Notes: generated by a model from the sequence alone, not told the origin. A stretch of DNA of 39,307 bases from Paracoccaceae bacterium (GCA_022448245.1 JAKVCO010000015.1:1-39307); one strand, 5' to 3'; positions 9,837-19,864 are shown, counted from the stretch's first letter. Made by a program: numbers and translations.

Positions 9837-10139
9837 TTAGCGGATGGGGTGGTGGACGGTGACAAGCTTGGTGCCGTCTGGGAATGTGGCCTCGACCTGC
9901 ACGTCGTGGATCATCTCGGGGATGCCCTCCATGCATTGATCGGCGCGAACGACGCTGGCGCCCGCCTCCATAAGATCAGCGACAGAACGTCCATCGCGAG
10001 CCCCTTCAACCACATAGTCCGTGATCAGCGCGATTGCCTCGGGGTGGTTCAACTTTACGCCGCGCTCCAGCCGGCCACGGGCGACCATGGCCGCAAGGCT
10101 GACAAGCAGTTTGTCTTTTTCTCTCGGGGTCAGGTTCAT
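9837..10139 (-). CDS. ureA: urease gamma subunit
   Basis: This 100-residue smallest urease subunit starts [27 protein letters not shown] and carries the family motifs [21 protein letters not shown] and [18 protein letters not shown]. Length is standard. It lies 21 bp downstream of ureD and 15 bp upstream of the small membrane-protein gene. Confidence 0.97.
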   Translation of the reverse strand: MNLTPREKDKLLVSLAAMVARGRLERGVKLNHPEAIALITDYVVEGARDGRSVADLMEAGASVVRADQCMEGIPEMIHDVQVEATFPDGTKLVTVHHPIR

Positions 10140-10160
10140 CGGTCTTCCTTCAAACGGGCT

Positions 10161-10937
10161 TCATATGGCCCAGACGCGCGGCAAGGCGCCGTCGGTAAAT
10201 TGTGTGATAGCGTGGGAGAGCGCCTTTTTAAGCGGCCAGAGGTCAGCTGCTGCGCCACGGATGACGCGCTTGCCGTCCCAGGCGGAGCTGTAAAGCCCTT
10301 CTGGTAGGCCAATCGCGCGGTCTTCGGCGTCGTCCGCACGGTAGACCATGGTGGCAAAAGCGCGGGCGTCACCAAGCCCTGCAGCTCTGCCCATCAACTC
10401 TTGGTCGAGATGCAGCGCGTCTACCCATTCAGGGGCGCCGTTGCACCACAACTCGCGCCTGTCACGCAGGGTGAACTGGCTGAGCGTCTCGCCCATGGCC
10501 GCACGACCCAGCACGACGATTTCAAGGGCTAGCACCCGTGCACCGGGCGCGGCGTCGATCCGCGTGCGGCGACTTAGGTGCGATGTCTCAAAAAGGATCG
10601 TCTCTTGCGGCAACCAGAAAAGCGTCGCCCCTTCACCCACGCGCAGCGCCACGTCCACGTTGGCGGCAGCCCCTGTCGAGGCATAGGCGCGCTCAGCCGT
10701 TTGCGTCGTTGCCATCAAGGCGCCGCCCGCGACCGAGGCATCGAAACTGAAAGAGTCTCCGCCCGTCAGACCGCCAGCTGTATTGAGAAATACCGCCTCA
10801 GGCATGTCGCGGTACGTGGCAGGCAGCATGACCTTGCCCGACCCTGATTGCGCGAGCTCTCTCAGCTTGCCCTGCTCAAATGAGACGCGTGCGACACCGC
10901 GCGCGCGCTGCATGCTGTCAGTGCTGAGATCGAACAT
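10161..10937 (-). CDS. ureD: urease accessory protein UreD
   Basis: UreD binds apo-urease and forms the scaffold for UreF and UreG during nickel insertion. I chose the ATG at 10937 (MFDLSTDSMQRARG), giving 258 residues. The frame extends to a TTG at 11015 that lacks a ribosome-binding site. Family features visible are AVFLNTAGGLTGGDSFSFD, the TTQTAERAYAST segment, LFWLPQETILFETSHLSRRT and the C-terminal PRVWAI. It is first in the operon; the promoter should lie in the 149-bp space shared with divergent pyrC. Confidence 0.93.
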   Translation of the reverse strand: MFDLSTDSMQRARGVARVSFEQGKLRELAQSGSGKVMLPATYRDMPEAVFLNTAGGLTGGDSFSFDASVAGGALMATTQTAERAYASTGAAANVDVALRVGEGATLFWLPQETILFETSHLSRRTRIDAAPGARVLALEIVVLGRAAMGETLSQFTLRDRRELWCNGAPEWVDALHLDQELMGRAAGLGDARAFATMVYRADDAEDRAIGLPEGLYSSAWDGKRVIRGAAADLWPLKKALSHAITQFTDGALPRVWAI

Positions 10938-11086
10938 GCGCCCCCCGTCTACCGAGCAACCTAGGCCGTGAAGCAGCGCCGTCGCAACGTTCAACCGCCC
11001 GTTTTGCGCTCTCAAAAAGCGCGAGTGCCCAAAAATTGCGCATTCGACCCATGGCGGTGCCGGCGCATCCGCGCTAAGCCGCGCCC

Positions 11087-12118
11087 ATGGATGAGATTAC
11101 GCTGCGCCGCCCCGACGATTATCACGTTCACTTTCGCGATGGCGACATCATGCAGGCCGTTCTGCCGGAGACCGCCCGCCACTTTGGCCGGGCCATTGTC
11201 ATGCCGAACCTCGTGCCGCCTGTGGTGACCGGGCAAGACGCAGCCGGGTATCGAGCGCGTATCATGGCGGCGCTGCCGCCTGAGATGTCTTTTGAGCCGC
11301 TGATGACGCTCTACCTTACCGAGGATACCGATCCGAACGATCTGGCCGCAGCCCATGCCGCTGGGATCGTGACGGCGGCAAAGCTCTACCCTGCCGGGGC
11401 AACGACGAACTCCGCTTCCGGCGTGCGCGATTTTGAGAACATCATCCCTGTCCTGGAGAAGATGGCTGAGATTGGTATGCCCATGTGCGTGCATGGCGAG
11501 GTGACGGACCCGCAGATCGACATCTTCGACCGGGAGGCGACCTTTATCGACCGCGTGCTTGAACCCGTGCGCAAACGCGTCCCTGACCTCAAAGTCATCA
11601 TGGAGCATATCACCACCACCGAGGCTGTGGCCTATGTGGCAAGTGCAGGCGCCAACCTGGCCGCGACGATCACGACGCACCATCTGATGATCAACCGCAA
11701 TGCGCTCTTCAAAGGCGGGATCCGCCCGCATTACTTCTGCCTGCCCATCGCCAAGCGCGAAAGCCACCGGCGCGCGCTGGTGAAGGCCGCGACCTCCGGC
11801 GACAAACGCTTCTTCCTCGGCACAGACAGCGCGCCCCACGTGGACGCCGCGAAGGAGACCGGCTGCGGCTGCGCGGGCGTCTTCTCGGCGACGAACACGA
11901 TGAGCTGTGTCGCCCAGGTTTTCGACGACGCCGGCGCCCTCGACCAGCTGGAGGCCTTTACCTCGCTGAACGGGCCCCGCTACTATGGCCTAGAGCCCCA
12001 TGAGGAGACGATCACACTGCGTAAGGAGGCCCCGCGCTTCCCGCAACACATCGCCTCCAAAGACGGGCCGATCACCCTCTTTGACCCCGAAGTCGACCTT
12101 CAGTGGCGCGTCGTCTGA
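11087..12118 (+). CDS. pyrC: dihydroorotase
   Basis: This 343-residue amidohydrolase of the PyrC (class II) type closes carbamoyl-aspartate to dihydroorotate in pyrimidine synthesis. The zinc-binding HVH is in [11 protein letters not shown] near residue 13. The carboxylated Lys is in [12 protein letters not shown], further His ligands are in CVHGE and VIMEHITT, and the catalytic Asp is in FLGTDSAPH. Length is typical. It reads divergently from ureD and is followed 36 bp later by pyrE, so the two form a likely operon. Confidence 0.96.
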   Translation: MDEITLRRPDDYHVHFRDGDIMQAVLPETARHFGRAIVMPNLVPPVVTGQDAAGYRARIMAALPPEMSFEPLMTLYLTEDTDPNDLAAAHAAGIVTAAKLYPAGATTNSASGVRDFENIIPVLEKMAEIGMPMCVHGEVTDPQIDIFDREATFIDRVLEPVRKRVPDLKVIMEHITTTEAVAYVASAGANLAATITTHHLMINRNALFKGGIRPHYFCLPIAKRESHRRALVKAATSGDKRFFLGTDSAPHVDAAKETGCGCAGVFSATNTMSCVAQVFDDAGALDQLEAFTSLNGPRYYGLEPHEETITLRKEAPRFPQHIASKDGPITLFDPEVDLQWRVV

Positions 12119-12154
12119 CACGCAAAACGGAACAACACGCACAGGACGGAAAAG

Positions 12155-12823
12155 ATGAGCAGCTTTACCTCGAAAGAAGAAATCGCACGGCTGACAGCGC
12201 GGATGCTGCTCGAGATTGAGGCCGTGAACTTCCGTCCTGAAGATCCTTACATCCTGACCTCTGGCAAACCCTCGCCCTCCTACATCGATTGCCGCAAGCC
12301 GATCTCCTCGCCGCGTATCCGCAGCGCGATGATGGACTTCATGGTGACCACGGTCATGCGCGACGCGGGCTTTGAGGCCTTCGACAACATCGCAGGCGGT
12401 GAGACGGCGGGCATGCCCTATGCGGCCCTCGTGGCCGAGCGCATGGGCCTGCCCATGACGTATGTGCGCAAGAAGCCCAAAGGCCACGGCCGCGGCGCAC
12501 GGATCGAGGGCGACATGTCAGAGGGCCAGCGCGTTCTGCTTGTCGAAGATCTGACCACCGACGGCGGCTCAAAACTGAGCTTCGTGGATGCGATCCGCGA
12601 GACGGGCGCGAGCTGCGCGCATACGGCGGTGATCTTCTACTACGACATCTTCCCGGAGACGAAGAACGTTCTCGGCGACCACGGCGTGACGCTGCATTAC
12701 CTTTGCACCTGGTGGGACGTTCTGGCTGAGGCGCGCGAACAAAAGGCATTCACCAACGAGACCCTTGAAGAGGTTGAGAAATTCCTCCACGCGCCGGCCG
12801 AGTGGCAAGCTGCGCGGATGTAA
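12155..12823 (+). CDS. pyrE: orotate phosphoribosyltransferase
   Basis: PyrE attaches ribose phosphate from PRPP to orotate, giving OMP. The protein is 222 residues with a ribosome-binding site (GGACGGA) before the ATG. The PRPP-binding loop reads [14 protein letters not shown] near residue 130, and substrate segments include [17 protein letters not shown] and [15 protein letters not shown]. It follows pyrC directly, so the two consecutive steps around DHO dehydrogenase are probably coexpressed. Confidence 0.96.
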   Translation: MSSFTSKEEIARLTARMLLEIEAVNFRPEDPYILTSGKPSPSYIDCRKPISSPRIRSAMMDFMVTTVMRDAGFEAFDNIAGGETAGMPYAALVAERMGLPMTYVRKKPKGHGRGARIEGDMSEGQRVLLVEDLTTDGGSKLSFVDAIRETGASCAHTAVIFYYDIFPETKNVLGDHGVTLHYLCTWWDVLAEAREQKAFTNETLEEVEKFLHAPAEWQAARM

Positions 12824-12832
12824 TTCTTCGAG

Positions 12833-12850
12833 ATTTCCACTGGAAATTTT
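12833..12850 (+). terminator. possible weak terminator after pyrE
   Basis: Ten bases after the pyrE stop, ATTTCC and GGAAAT form a 6-bp stem around the loop ACT, followed by TTTT. The stem is AT-rich, so the call is weak. Confidence 0.3.
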
Positions 12851-12861
12851 ACTCCCGGTTG

Positions 12862-12870
12862 CGTGGATAA
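12862..12870 (-). promoter_or_regulatory. DnaA-box-like site upstream of dnaB
   Basis: On the minus strand the sequence is TTATCCACG, matching 8 of 9 bases of the DnaA box TTATCCACA. It lies in the 234-bp gene-free region between pyrE and dnaB. Confidence 0.4.
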
Positions 12871-12984
12871 GTCCGTGATTCCTCGCGATGCGGATCGCCT
12901 ATGTTGGGCTCTAAATGCACCTAATGCCCACATCTTGATTGTTTGAACAGCATTTTTGTGGCATATCCCAACCTATGGACAGGG

Positions 12985-12993
12985 TTATTCACA
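12985..12993 (+). promoter_or_regulatory. DnaA box upstream of dnaB
   Basis: TTATTCACA fits the DnaA box consensus TTATNCACA exactly and lies 65 bp before the dnaB start codon. Together with the second site 115 bp further upstream, it suggests control of dnaB by DnaA. This is inference from the motif alone. Confidence 0.5.
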
Positions 12994-13057
12994 GACTTGT
13001 TCCACCTTCCCATGGCTGGCCGGGACCTTTAATCACTTGGCCTCAAGGGAGTACATC

Positions 13058-14548
13058 ATGAATGAGATCGCAAAGCTGACGGGCGCGGTAGAAGCCGCAC
13101 CCGCAGATCCGCTACCGCATTCCATTGAGGCCGAGCAGCAGCTTCTGGGTGCGATCCTAACCAACAACGATCTGTATGATCGGGTCGCGTCCGTCATTGG
13201 GCCTGAGCACTTCTATGACCCGGTGCATGCTCGAATTTGGGAGACCGCGGCAGCGCGTATCACCAAGAATGCGCTGGCCTCGCCGGTGACGCTCAAAGCG
13301 TTTCTCGAGGACGATGAGGGGCTCAGGGAACTGGGCGGCCCGGCCTATCTGGCGCGCCTTGCAGGCGCTGCGATCTCGGCTTTCGCGGCGCGTGATTACG
13401 CGCAGATGATCTATGATCTGGCCATCCGGCGCGAGCTTATCGCCGTGGGCAACGACATCGCCGACCGCGCGCAGCGTATGGATGTGGCCTCCGAGCCCAA
13501 AGAACAGATCGTGCTGGCAGAACAGACGCTCTACCAGCTCGCCGAACAGGGTCAGTCCGACACCGGGTTCCAATCGTTTCTGAAAGCCGTCACCGACGCC
13601 GTTCAGGTCGCCAACGCGGCCTACCAGCGCGACGGTGGCCTTGCCGGGGTCTCTACGGGCCTCATCGACATGGATAAAAAGCTGGGCGGTCTGCACCGGT
13701 CTGACCTTCTGATCCTCGCGGGTCGTCCCTCCATGGGGAAGACATCGCTTGCTACCAATATCGCCTACAATATCGCCAAAGCCTACAAAAAGGGCCTGAC
13801 CCATGACGGCCAGGAGGGGGCCGTAAATGGTGGCGTCGTAGGTTTCTATTCACTGGAAATGAGCGCAGAGCAGCTTGCCGCGCGGATCCTGTCAGAGGCG
13901 GCTGAAATCCCGTCCGAGCAGATCCGCAAGGGTGACATGACCGAAGGGGAATTCCGCCGCTTCGTCGAAGCCGCAAAGCAGCTCGAATCCTGCCCGCTAT
14001 TCATCGACGACACCCCTGCTCTGCCGATCAGCCAACTGGCGGCACGGGCACGGCGGCTCAAACGCACGCACGGTCTGGATGTCCTGATCGTGGACTACCT
14101 TCAGCTCGTGAGGCCTGCGACGGCAAAAGACAGCCGTGTGAACGAGGTCTCCGAGATCACGCAGGGTCTGAAAGCGATTGCGAAAGAGCTCGATATCCCG
14201 GTGATAGCCCTCTCCCAGCTGTCCCGTCAGGTCGAGTCGCGCGATGATAAGCGCCCGCAGCTTTCAGACCTGCGTGAATCTGGTTCGATCGAGCAGGATG
14301 CCGATGTGGTGATGTTCGTGTTCCGCGAGGAGTATTATGCCGAGCGTGAAAAGCCTTCGGACGACCGCCTCGACGAAATGGCGGCCTGGCAGGAGCGGAT
14401 GGACCGCCTGCATGGCAAGGCCGAAGTCATCATCGGCAAGCAGCGTCACGGCCCGATCGGCACCGTGGACCTCAGCTTCGAGGGCCGCTTTACTCGCTTC
14501 GGCAACCTCGCCCGCGACTTCCAGCGCGAGCAAGGTGGGGACTTCTGA
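13058..14548 (+). CDS. dnaB: replicative DNA helicase DnaB
   Basis: This 496-residue hexameric helicase unwinds DNA at the replication fork. The N-terminal DnaB domain (PHSIEAEQQLLGAILTNN) spans about residues 20-125. The RecA-like domain has Walker A GRPSMGKTS near 225, Walker B DVLIVDYLQL near 345, and SQLSRQVESRDDKRPQLSDLRESG further on. A short insert, GLTHDGQEGAVNGG, before GFYSLEMS resembles that of other alphaproteobacterial DnaB proteins. The start at 13058 follows AAGGGA; an upstream start at 12956 lies in the regulatory region. Confidence 0.96.
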   Translation: MNEIAKLTGAVEAAPADPLPHSIEAEQQLLGAILTNNDLYDRVASVIGPEHFYDPVHARIWETAAARITKNALASPVTLKAFLEDDEGLRELGGPAYLARLAGAAISAFAARDYAQMIYDLAIRRELIAVGNDIADRAQRMDVASEPKEQIVLAEQTLYQLAEQGQSDTGFQSFLKAVTDAVQVANAAYQRDGGLAGVSTGLIDMDKKLGGLHRSDLLILAGRPSMGKTSLATNIAYNIAKAYKKGLTHDGQEGAVNGGVVGFYSLEMSAEQLAARILSEAAEIPSEQIRKGDMTEGEFRRFVEAAKQLESCPLFIDDTPALPISQLAARARRLKRTHGLDVLIVDYLQLVRPATAKDSRVNEVSEITQGLKAIAKELDIPVIALSQLSRQVESRDDKRPQLSDLRESGSIEQDADVVMFVFREEYYAEREKPSDDRLDEMAAWQERMDRLHGKAEVIIGKQRHGPIGTVDLSFEGRFTRFGNLARDFQREQGGDF

Positions 14549-14554
14549 TCTGAA

Positions 14555-15624
14555 GTGTCTGGGGCGCGGTCTCTAAACCGTCGCGACGCACTGGCACTGG
14601 GCGCAGCGGCCTGCGTTGCCGGTTTGCCCGAGGCGCAGCAGACGACTGGAAGGCCCCGGCCGAGGACGCACCTCACCGTGCCACCTACATGCAATGGCCC
14701 GTCTCACAGCGGGTCTATGGCTATGACGGCTTCCTAGGTGACGTGCAGGCCACCATCGCCCGCGCTGCCAACGCGATTGCGGAGTTCGAGCCGGTCATCC
14801 TTCTGGCCGACCGCAATGAACACCCCCGTGCGCGACGTGTCGTTTCCAGCGGCGTTGAGCTTTGGGATGTCCCCACCGAGGACCTTTGGGCGCGGGACGC
14901 AGGCCTCCTTTTTGCGACAAACGGCAAGGACATGCGGGGGCAATCCCTCAACTTCAACGAATGGGGCGGCAAGCAGGTCGATCGCCACGACAGCCGCATC
15001 GCTGGCCGCTTGTCGGAGATCTTGGACCTGCCTCTCGCGCCCTCGCCCCTCGTAGGGGAACCGGGCGGCGTCGATCATCACGGGGACACTCTGATCGCGC
15101 ATGAGAGCTCCTGACTCATAAACAACCGCAATCCGGGCATGGATCTTGCCGAGATTACCGAGCGTCTGAATGCTGAATACGGCACAAGTCGTGTGATCTG
15201 GGCGCCGGGCCTCGCGGGGCAGGACATCACCGATTACCACAGCGACAGCCTTGCCCGTCTGACAGCACCCGGTCGTGTGCTGATCAACCTGCCAAATGAA
15301 CCCGACCCGCGCGATCCATTCCATCAGGCTGCGCTGGAGACCAATGACATCCTGGAGGCCGCGGGCCTTTCCATCGAGCTCATCCCCGAACCAGTTGAGC
15401 GCCGCGTGACCTCTGACGACTTCGTGGCCTCCTGCGCCAATTACTACGTCTGCAACGGCGGGGTCGTGGCCTCTCAGTTCGGGGACGCCGAAACGGACGC
15501 AATCGCGTGCGATGCCCAGTCCCGCCACTATCCGGGGCGCGAGATCGTCATGCTGAACGCCGACGCGCTGGGCGAACTCGGCGTTGGCATCCACTGCGCC
15601 ACGCAACAGGAACCGGCTGTATGA
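14555..15624 (+). pseudogene. broken agmatine deiminase-family gene with Tat-type leader
   Basis: Three pieces of one gene are in line. A GTG at 14555 starts a leader with twin arginines (SLNRRDALALGAAACVAGLP). At 14639-14641 one base appears missing, and the frame continues DDWKAPAEDAPHRATYMQWP. At 15112-15114 a TGA interrupts HESS-stop-LINNRNPGMD. The rest continues in frame to 15624. Catalytic elements survive: LWARDAGLLF, the DYHSDSLARL His-Asp pair and the C-terminal GIHCATQQEP nucleophile Cys. The intact family removes the guanidino nitrogen of agmatine or related compounds. Two lesions make it non-functional unless the assembly is wrong. Confidence 0.85.
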
Positions 15625-16016
15625 GCTTTCTTACCCGCCACGCCGAGGCTCTTCAGGCGCTGGGCGCACTGCTAACGGCTGTCTTTGCGGTCGTGGCGCT
15701 GGTGGCCGTGAAGTTCCAGCTCGACGCCTTGGAACGTTTCTCCCGCGAGGCGCAGGCGCGTGACATCTACCGCAGTTTCCTGTCGCTCTCGCTCGCTAAC
15801 CCGCGCTTTGCTGAACCGGACACCTGCCCCACATTCACAGGCGAGGATCCCACGCAATACGAATTCTACTTGGAATATGCGCTCTACACCGCAGAGCAGG
15901 TCATCGACATGGACCCGTCCTGGGAAGGCGCGTTTGAACAGATGTTCTCCGAACACCTCGGTTGGCTCTGCGAGATGGAGCTCGCGGCTACACACAAGAA
16001 GTGGAGGCGCTGGTGA
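15621..16016 (+). CDS. small membrane-anchored protein of unknown function
   Basis: This 131-residue protein starts at an ATG overlapping the stop of the deiminase remnant (ATGA). Residues about 11-30 (ALQALGALLTAVFAVVALVA) form one membrane helix. A soluble part of about 95 residues follows, with YRSFLSLSLANPRFAEPD, a YEFYLEYALYTAEQV helix and an EHLGWLCEMEL tail. I recognise no enzyme motif. Similar single-helix proteins are annotated as hypothetical in many bacteria. It was probably translationally coupled to the deiminase gene and remains intact. Confidence 0.7.
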   Translation: MSFLTRHAEALQALGALLTAVFAVVALVAVKFQLDALERFSREAQARDIYRSFLSLSLANPRFAEPDTCPTFTGEDPTQYEFYLEYALYTAEQVIDMDPSWEGAFEQMFSEHLGWLCEMELAATHKKWRRW

Positions 16017-16072
16017 CGCGCCTCCAAACCACTCAATGCGCTACCGTCGCGCAGACCTGGGCGGCGGAATAG

Positions 16073-17217
16073 TTACTCCGCCGGTTCCTGCACCTTGGGT
16101 TTCTGGAAGGGGTAGATGAGCTGTTTGAAGAAGCCCTTTGGCACGTGGTCACCGATGACACCGTATCCCTCGGGCCAACGCTCCTCCGGCAGGTGGTGCG
16201 TGCCGAACAGGCAATCATAGATCGGGAAATGCGAGGCGTAGTTGATATCCACCGCCTCCCGGTCCGAGCCATGGTGCCAGTGGTGGAAGCGCGGCGTCAC
16301 GAAAACGCTCTCGATCACGCAGAGGTCAAAACCCACATTCGAATGGATGAACTTGGAGTAGACGAAGACGATCAGAAGGTAGGCCTGAATGGCGCCCAGA
16401 TCGAAGCCCAGCGTGAACATGGGCACAGCGGTGAAGCTACGCAGCGCTGCGATCTCAGAGAATTACATGCGCGCACCAGCCATGCAATCCATGCTCTTTG
16501 CAGAGTGGTGGATGGAGTGGAGGCGCCACAGAACCGGGATCTCGTGGAAAGCACGGTGCAACCAGTACTGGATGAAGTCGGTGGCCAGCATGATCAGGAT
16601 CACCTGCACCGCAAACGGGATGCTCCCGACCCATTCCTGCAGCGCGTCGAGCGTGATTGCCTCGTTGACGAAATTCGATGGGATCAGCGTCAGGAAGCTC
16701 AGGCCCTGAATGAACATCGCACTGACGAGGAAATAGAAGAGATCTTCATCCCACTCAGGCCGGAGAACGGTCTGGTCGCCGCGGTGGGGGAACCAACGCT
16801 CCAGCGGTACAAAGAGGAAGCCGAGGAAGAGCGTGTTGGCCACGAAGTAATCGAGCCCGAAGTAGAGCGCCTGACGCCATTCGCCAAAGCCCTGCGCCTC
16901 AGCGGTGCCGAGAAGCGAAGCCACGATGGCCAATAAGAGTCCCGTGAAGCCAAGGATTTTGTGTCGGTCGAGCAACAGCGACAGCAGCGCCAGCAAATAA
17001 CCCGCCACCATCGTGAAGCGCAGGAAGATCGTCAGAAACGATCCCTCATGGACGGCCTGAATTCAGGCATGGTGAAGGTTTCAGGATACTGACGCATGGC
17101 CACGAGCACGAGGCCCGCGATACCTGCCAGCACGCTCAGCCTACCCGGCAGCCAGCTCGAGCCAAACGGACGGCGTTCCCGCGGGCGCTTAAATTCCCGG
17201 CGTAGGTCTTTCCACAT
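16073..17217 (-). pseudogene. broken sterol desaturase/fatty acid hydroxylase-family gene
   Basis: A good AAGGAG precedes the ATG at 17217. The first piece ends MPEFRPSMRDRF at a stop at 17032; with one added base near 17050-17057 it would run on as FRPVHEGSFLTIFLRFTMVA. The middle piece (to 16463) holds LHRAFHEI and RLHSIHHSAKS, histidine boxes of the di-iron hydroxylase family. A TAA at 16463-16465 interrupts it, and the same frame continues with a third box, PRFHHWHHGSDRE, to 16073. The intact integral membrane enzyme would use di-iron oxygen chemistry on lipids. One frameshift and one nonsense codon indicate a pseudogene. Confidence 0.85.
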
Positions 17218-17337
17218 AGAACTGCTCCTTATTTTGTGATCAGCATTCTACGCCAGATCTTTCAACCAAGGGAGAAATCGGGGCATTCTCGCGGCAATCA
17301 GGTTGACGGCTTGGCCGGGTGTGGGGACAAGCAAAGC

Positions 17338-18351
17338 ATGGCACAGGCAGAACTCACCATCGATCTTGCGGCGATTGTCGCCAACTGGCGGTCCCTCGAC
17401 GCGATGAGTGCGGGCGAGACAGCAGCCTGTGTAAAGGCCGACGCCTACGGGCTGGGTGCTGAGGTTGTTGGGCCTGCGCTCGCCAAGGCAGGTTGCCGGA
17501 CATTCTTTGTGGCGTTGGCCGAAGAAGGTGCCACGCTGCGCAAGGTTCTTGGCGCTGGCCCCCGGATTTGCGTCTTTGGCGGGCATATGGAGGGCGACGC
17601 GCCGCTGATGGCGGAACACAACCTGATCCCCATGCTCAATTCGCCCGAACAAGTGCTACGGCATGGGGCGGGCGCCTACGGTGTGCAGCTCGATAGCGGT
17701 ATGAACCGTCTCGGGATGGAGCCTTCTGAGTGGGCCAGCGTGCGCGACGGACTGACGCCAGAGTTCGTCATGTCCCACCTCGCCTGCGCGGATGAAGCCA
17801 GCCACATCATGAACAAACAGCAACTTGCGGCATTCACGGAGATGACCGAGGGCGTCACCGTGCCGAGGTCGCTTGCGGCCACGGGGGGCGTGCTGCTCGG
17901 CGCCGACTATCACTTTGATCTGACGCGGCCAGGCATCGGGCTTTATGGTGGCGCACCCTACTCTGCTGCCAAGCACGTGGTCACGCTGTCACTGCCCGTC
18001 ATTCAGGTCCGTGACGTCGCCAAGGGCGAAACTGTCGGCTACGGCAACATCTGGAAAGCTGAGCGTGCCTCGCGCATCGCGACCGTGTCTGGCGGCTACG
18101 CTGACGGTCTGATCCGCGCGGTGGGCCGTGCATCGAGCCTCTTTCATGGGAACAAAGCCTGCCCCCTCGTGGGCCGCGTATCGATGGACCTGATAACAGT
18201 GGATGTCACCGACCTCACAGAGACGCCCACCAGCCTCGATATTCTGAACGGCACACAAACGGTGGACACGTTGGCAACCGCCGCAGGGACCATCGGTTAT
18301 GAGATCCTGACCTCTCTCGGCGCCCGCTACGCGCGGCGGTACGTGAGCTGA
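17338..18351 (+). CDS. alr: alanine racemase
   Basis: This 337-residue PLP enzyme interconverts L- and D-alanine for the cell wall. The PLP-binding Lys33 is in [11 protein letters not shown]. The second catalytic base is the Tyr of ETVGYGNIW near residue 235, and [18 protein letters not shown] is typical. I chose the ATG at 17338 ([13 protein letters not shown]); an earlier in-frame start at 17236 encodes no conserved sequence. Its TGA shares one base with the mlaE ATG. Confidence 0.93.
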   Translation: MAQAELTIDLAAIVANWRSLDAMSAGETAACVKADAYGLGAEVVGPALAKAGCRTFFVALAEEGATLRKVLGAGPRICVFGGHMEGDAPLMAEHNLIPMLNSPEQVLRHGAGAYGVQLDSGMNRLGMEPSEWASVRDGLTPEFVMSHLACADEASHIMNKQQLAAFTEMTEGVTVPRSLAATGGVLLGADYHFDLTRPGIGLYGGAPYSAAKHVVTLSLPVIQVRDVAKGETVGYGNIWKAERASRIATVSGGYADGLIRAVGRASSLFHGNKACPLVGRVSMDLITVDVTDLTETPTSLDILNGTQTVDTLATAAGTIGYEILTSLGARYARRYVS

Positions 18352-19127
18352 TGCTGGCACCGCTGGCGGCACTGGGCCGCGGAACTCTGGCGGCTCTGGC
18401 GGGACTGGGGCACGTGGTGCTCTTTGCATTGAGCACTATACAGCACATGCTCACCCCGCCATTTTACGCGAAAGAGCTCGCGCAAGCCTCTCTGATGATT
18501 GGGTATTTCTCTCTTCCAGTCGTGGGCCTTACAGCTCTCTTCACGGGCGGCGCGCTGGCGCTGCAGATCTATTCCGGCGGCGCGCGGTTCAACGCCGAAG
18601 CCGTGGTTCCCACCATCGTAGCCATCGGCATGGTGCGCGAGCTTGGGCCGGTTCTGGGCGGCCTTATGGTGGCTGCGCGAGTGGCGAGCTCAATCGCGGC
18701 CGAGATCGGCACGATGAAAGTCACTGAGCAGATTGATGCTCTGGTCACGCTCTCAACCCACCCGATGAAGTACCTCACGGTGCCCCGCGTGTTGGCTGCG
18801 ACGTTGACCGTGCCGGTTCTTGTGGCGGTCGGTGATAGCATCGGCATCTTTGGTGGCTACCTCGTAGGCACCGGGCGACTTGGCTTCAACTCCGCCGCCT
18901 ATCTTACTAATACCATGCAGTTTCTTGAATTCTGGGATATTGCGTCGGGTCTCGTCAAAGGTGCGGTGTTCGGCTTCCTCATCGCCCTCATGGGGTGCTA
19001 CTACGGCATGAACTCTGGCCGGGGCGCGCAAGGTGTGGGCGCGGCGACGAAATCCGCCGTGGTCGCGGCGAGCGTGCTGATCCTTGCCTCCAACTATGTG
19101 CTCACGGAGGTCTTCTTCGCGGCATGA
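18351..19127 (+). CDS. mlaE: MlaE-family ABC permease
   Basis: This 258-residue inner-membrane permease is of the type that moves phospholipids between membranes with an MlaD partner. The core IVAIGMVRELGPVLGGLMVAARVASSIAAEIGTMKVTEQIDAL is the MlaE family signature. Five or six membrane helices are visible. The gene begins on the last base of alr and ends overlapping mlaF. No MlaD/MCE-domain gene is nearby, so the periplasmic subunit must be elsewhere. Confidence 0.93.
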   Translation: MLAPLAALGRGTLAALAGLGHVVLFALSTIQHMLTPPFYAKELAQASLMIGYFSLPVVGLTALFTGGALALQIYSGGARFNAEAVVPTIVAIGMVRELGPVLGGLMVAARVASSIAAEIGTMKVTEQIDALVTLSTHPMKYLTVPRVLAATLTVPVLVAVGDSIGIFGGYLVGTGRLGFNSAAYLTNTMQFLEFWDIASGLVKGAVFGFLIALMGCYYGMNSGRGAQGVGAATKSAVVAASVLILASNYVLTEVFFAA

Positions 19128-19858
19128 TCGAGTTAAAAGACGTCCATAAAGCATTCGGACCAAACAAGGTTTTGGCCGGCGTTGATCTCAAGGTCGAGCG
19201 CGGGACCTCCACAGTGATCATCGGCGGGTCGGGCACCGGCAAGTCAGTGTCGCTGAAGTGTATTCTGGGTTTGATCCGGCCAGACAGCGGGCAAATCCTG
19301 CTAGATGGCACAGACATCATCGGTCAGCCGAGTGACTTCCTCGACCGCTTCGGGATGCTCTTTCAGGGTGGTGCACTCTTTGACTCTCTACCCGTCTGGC
19401 AGAACGTGGCCTTCCGCCTGCTCCGCTCTCCGCGGAAAGCTGAGGCCAGGGACATCGCAATCGCGAAACTTCGGCGCGTGGGGCTGAAGCCCGAGGTTGC
19501 GGACCGTTATCCGGCCGAGCTGTCAGGCGGCATGCAAAAGCGCGTGGGGCTGGCCCGCGCGATCGCCGCTGATCCCGATATCATCTTCTTTGATGAGCCG
19601 ACGACGGGCCTCGATCCGATCATGGCCGTTGTCATCAACGATCTCATCCGCGAGATCGTCACCGAGATCGGTGCCACGACGATCACCATTACCCACGACA
19701 TGTCCTCCGTCCGCGCCATCGCGGACCGGGTGGCAATGCTTCACGCCGGGCGGATCCAGTGGGAAGGCCCGATCGGGGATCTCGACACCACCGAGGACGC
19801 CTACATTCGGCAGTTTGTCGGGGGATTGGCGGAGGGCCCCATTGAGGCCATCCGCTAA
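19124..19858 (+). CDS. mlaF: MlaF-family ABC ATPase
   Basis: This 244-residue ATPase powers the MlaE permease. Walker A GGSGTGKS is at residues 34-41, signature LSGGMQKRVGLARA near 130-145, Walker B DIIFFDEPTTGLDP just after it, and the switch His in TITHDM. The ATG at 19124 overlaps the mlaE stop (ATGA); longer upstream frames lie inside mlaE. It ends six bases from the convergent pilin gene. Confidence 0.94.
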   Translation: MIELKDVHKAFGPNKVLAGVDLKVERGTSTVIIGGSGTGKSVSLKCILGLIRPDSGQILLDGTDIIGQPSDFLDRFGMLFQGGALFDSLPVWQNVAFRLLRSPRKAEARDIAIAKLRRVGLKPEVADRYPAELSGGMQKRVGLARAIAADPDIIFFDEPTTGLDPIMAVVINDLIREIVTEIGATTITITHDMSSVRAIADRVAMLHAGRIQWEGPIGDLDTTEDAYIRQFVGGLAEGPIEAIR

Positions 19859-19864
19859 AGACGT

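Noticed and set aside
10938..11086. Sigma-54 or NtrC promoter before ureD
   Set aside because: A GG..GC-like pattern near TTGGGCAC does not keep the required GG-10-GC spacing, so nitrogen control could not be supported.
15112..16465. Recoded stop codons (TGA and TAA) in the two broken genes
   Set aside because: The stops are of different kinds and each gene also has a frameshift, so decay or sequence error explains them better.
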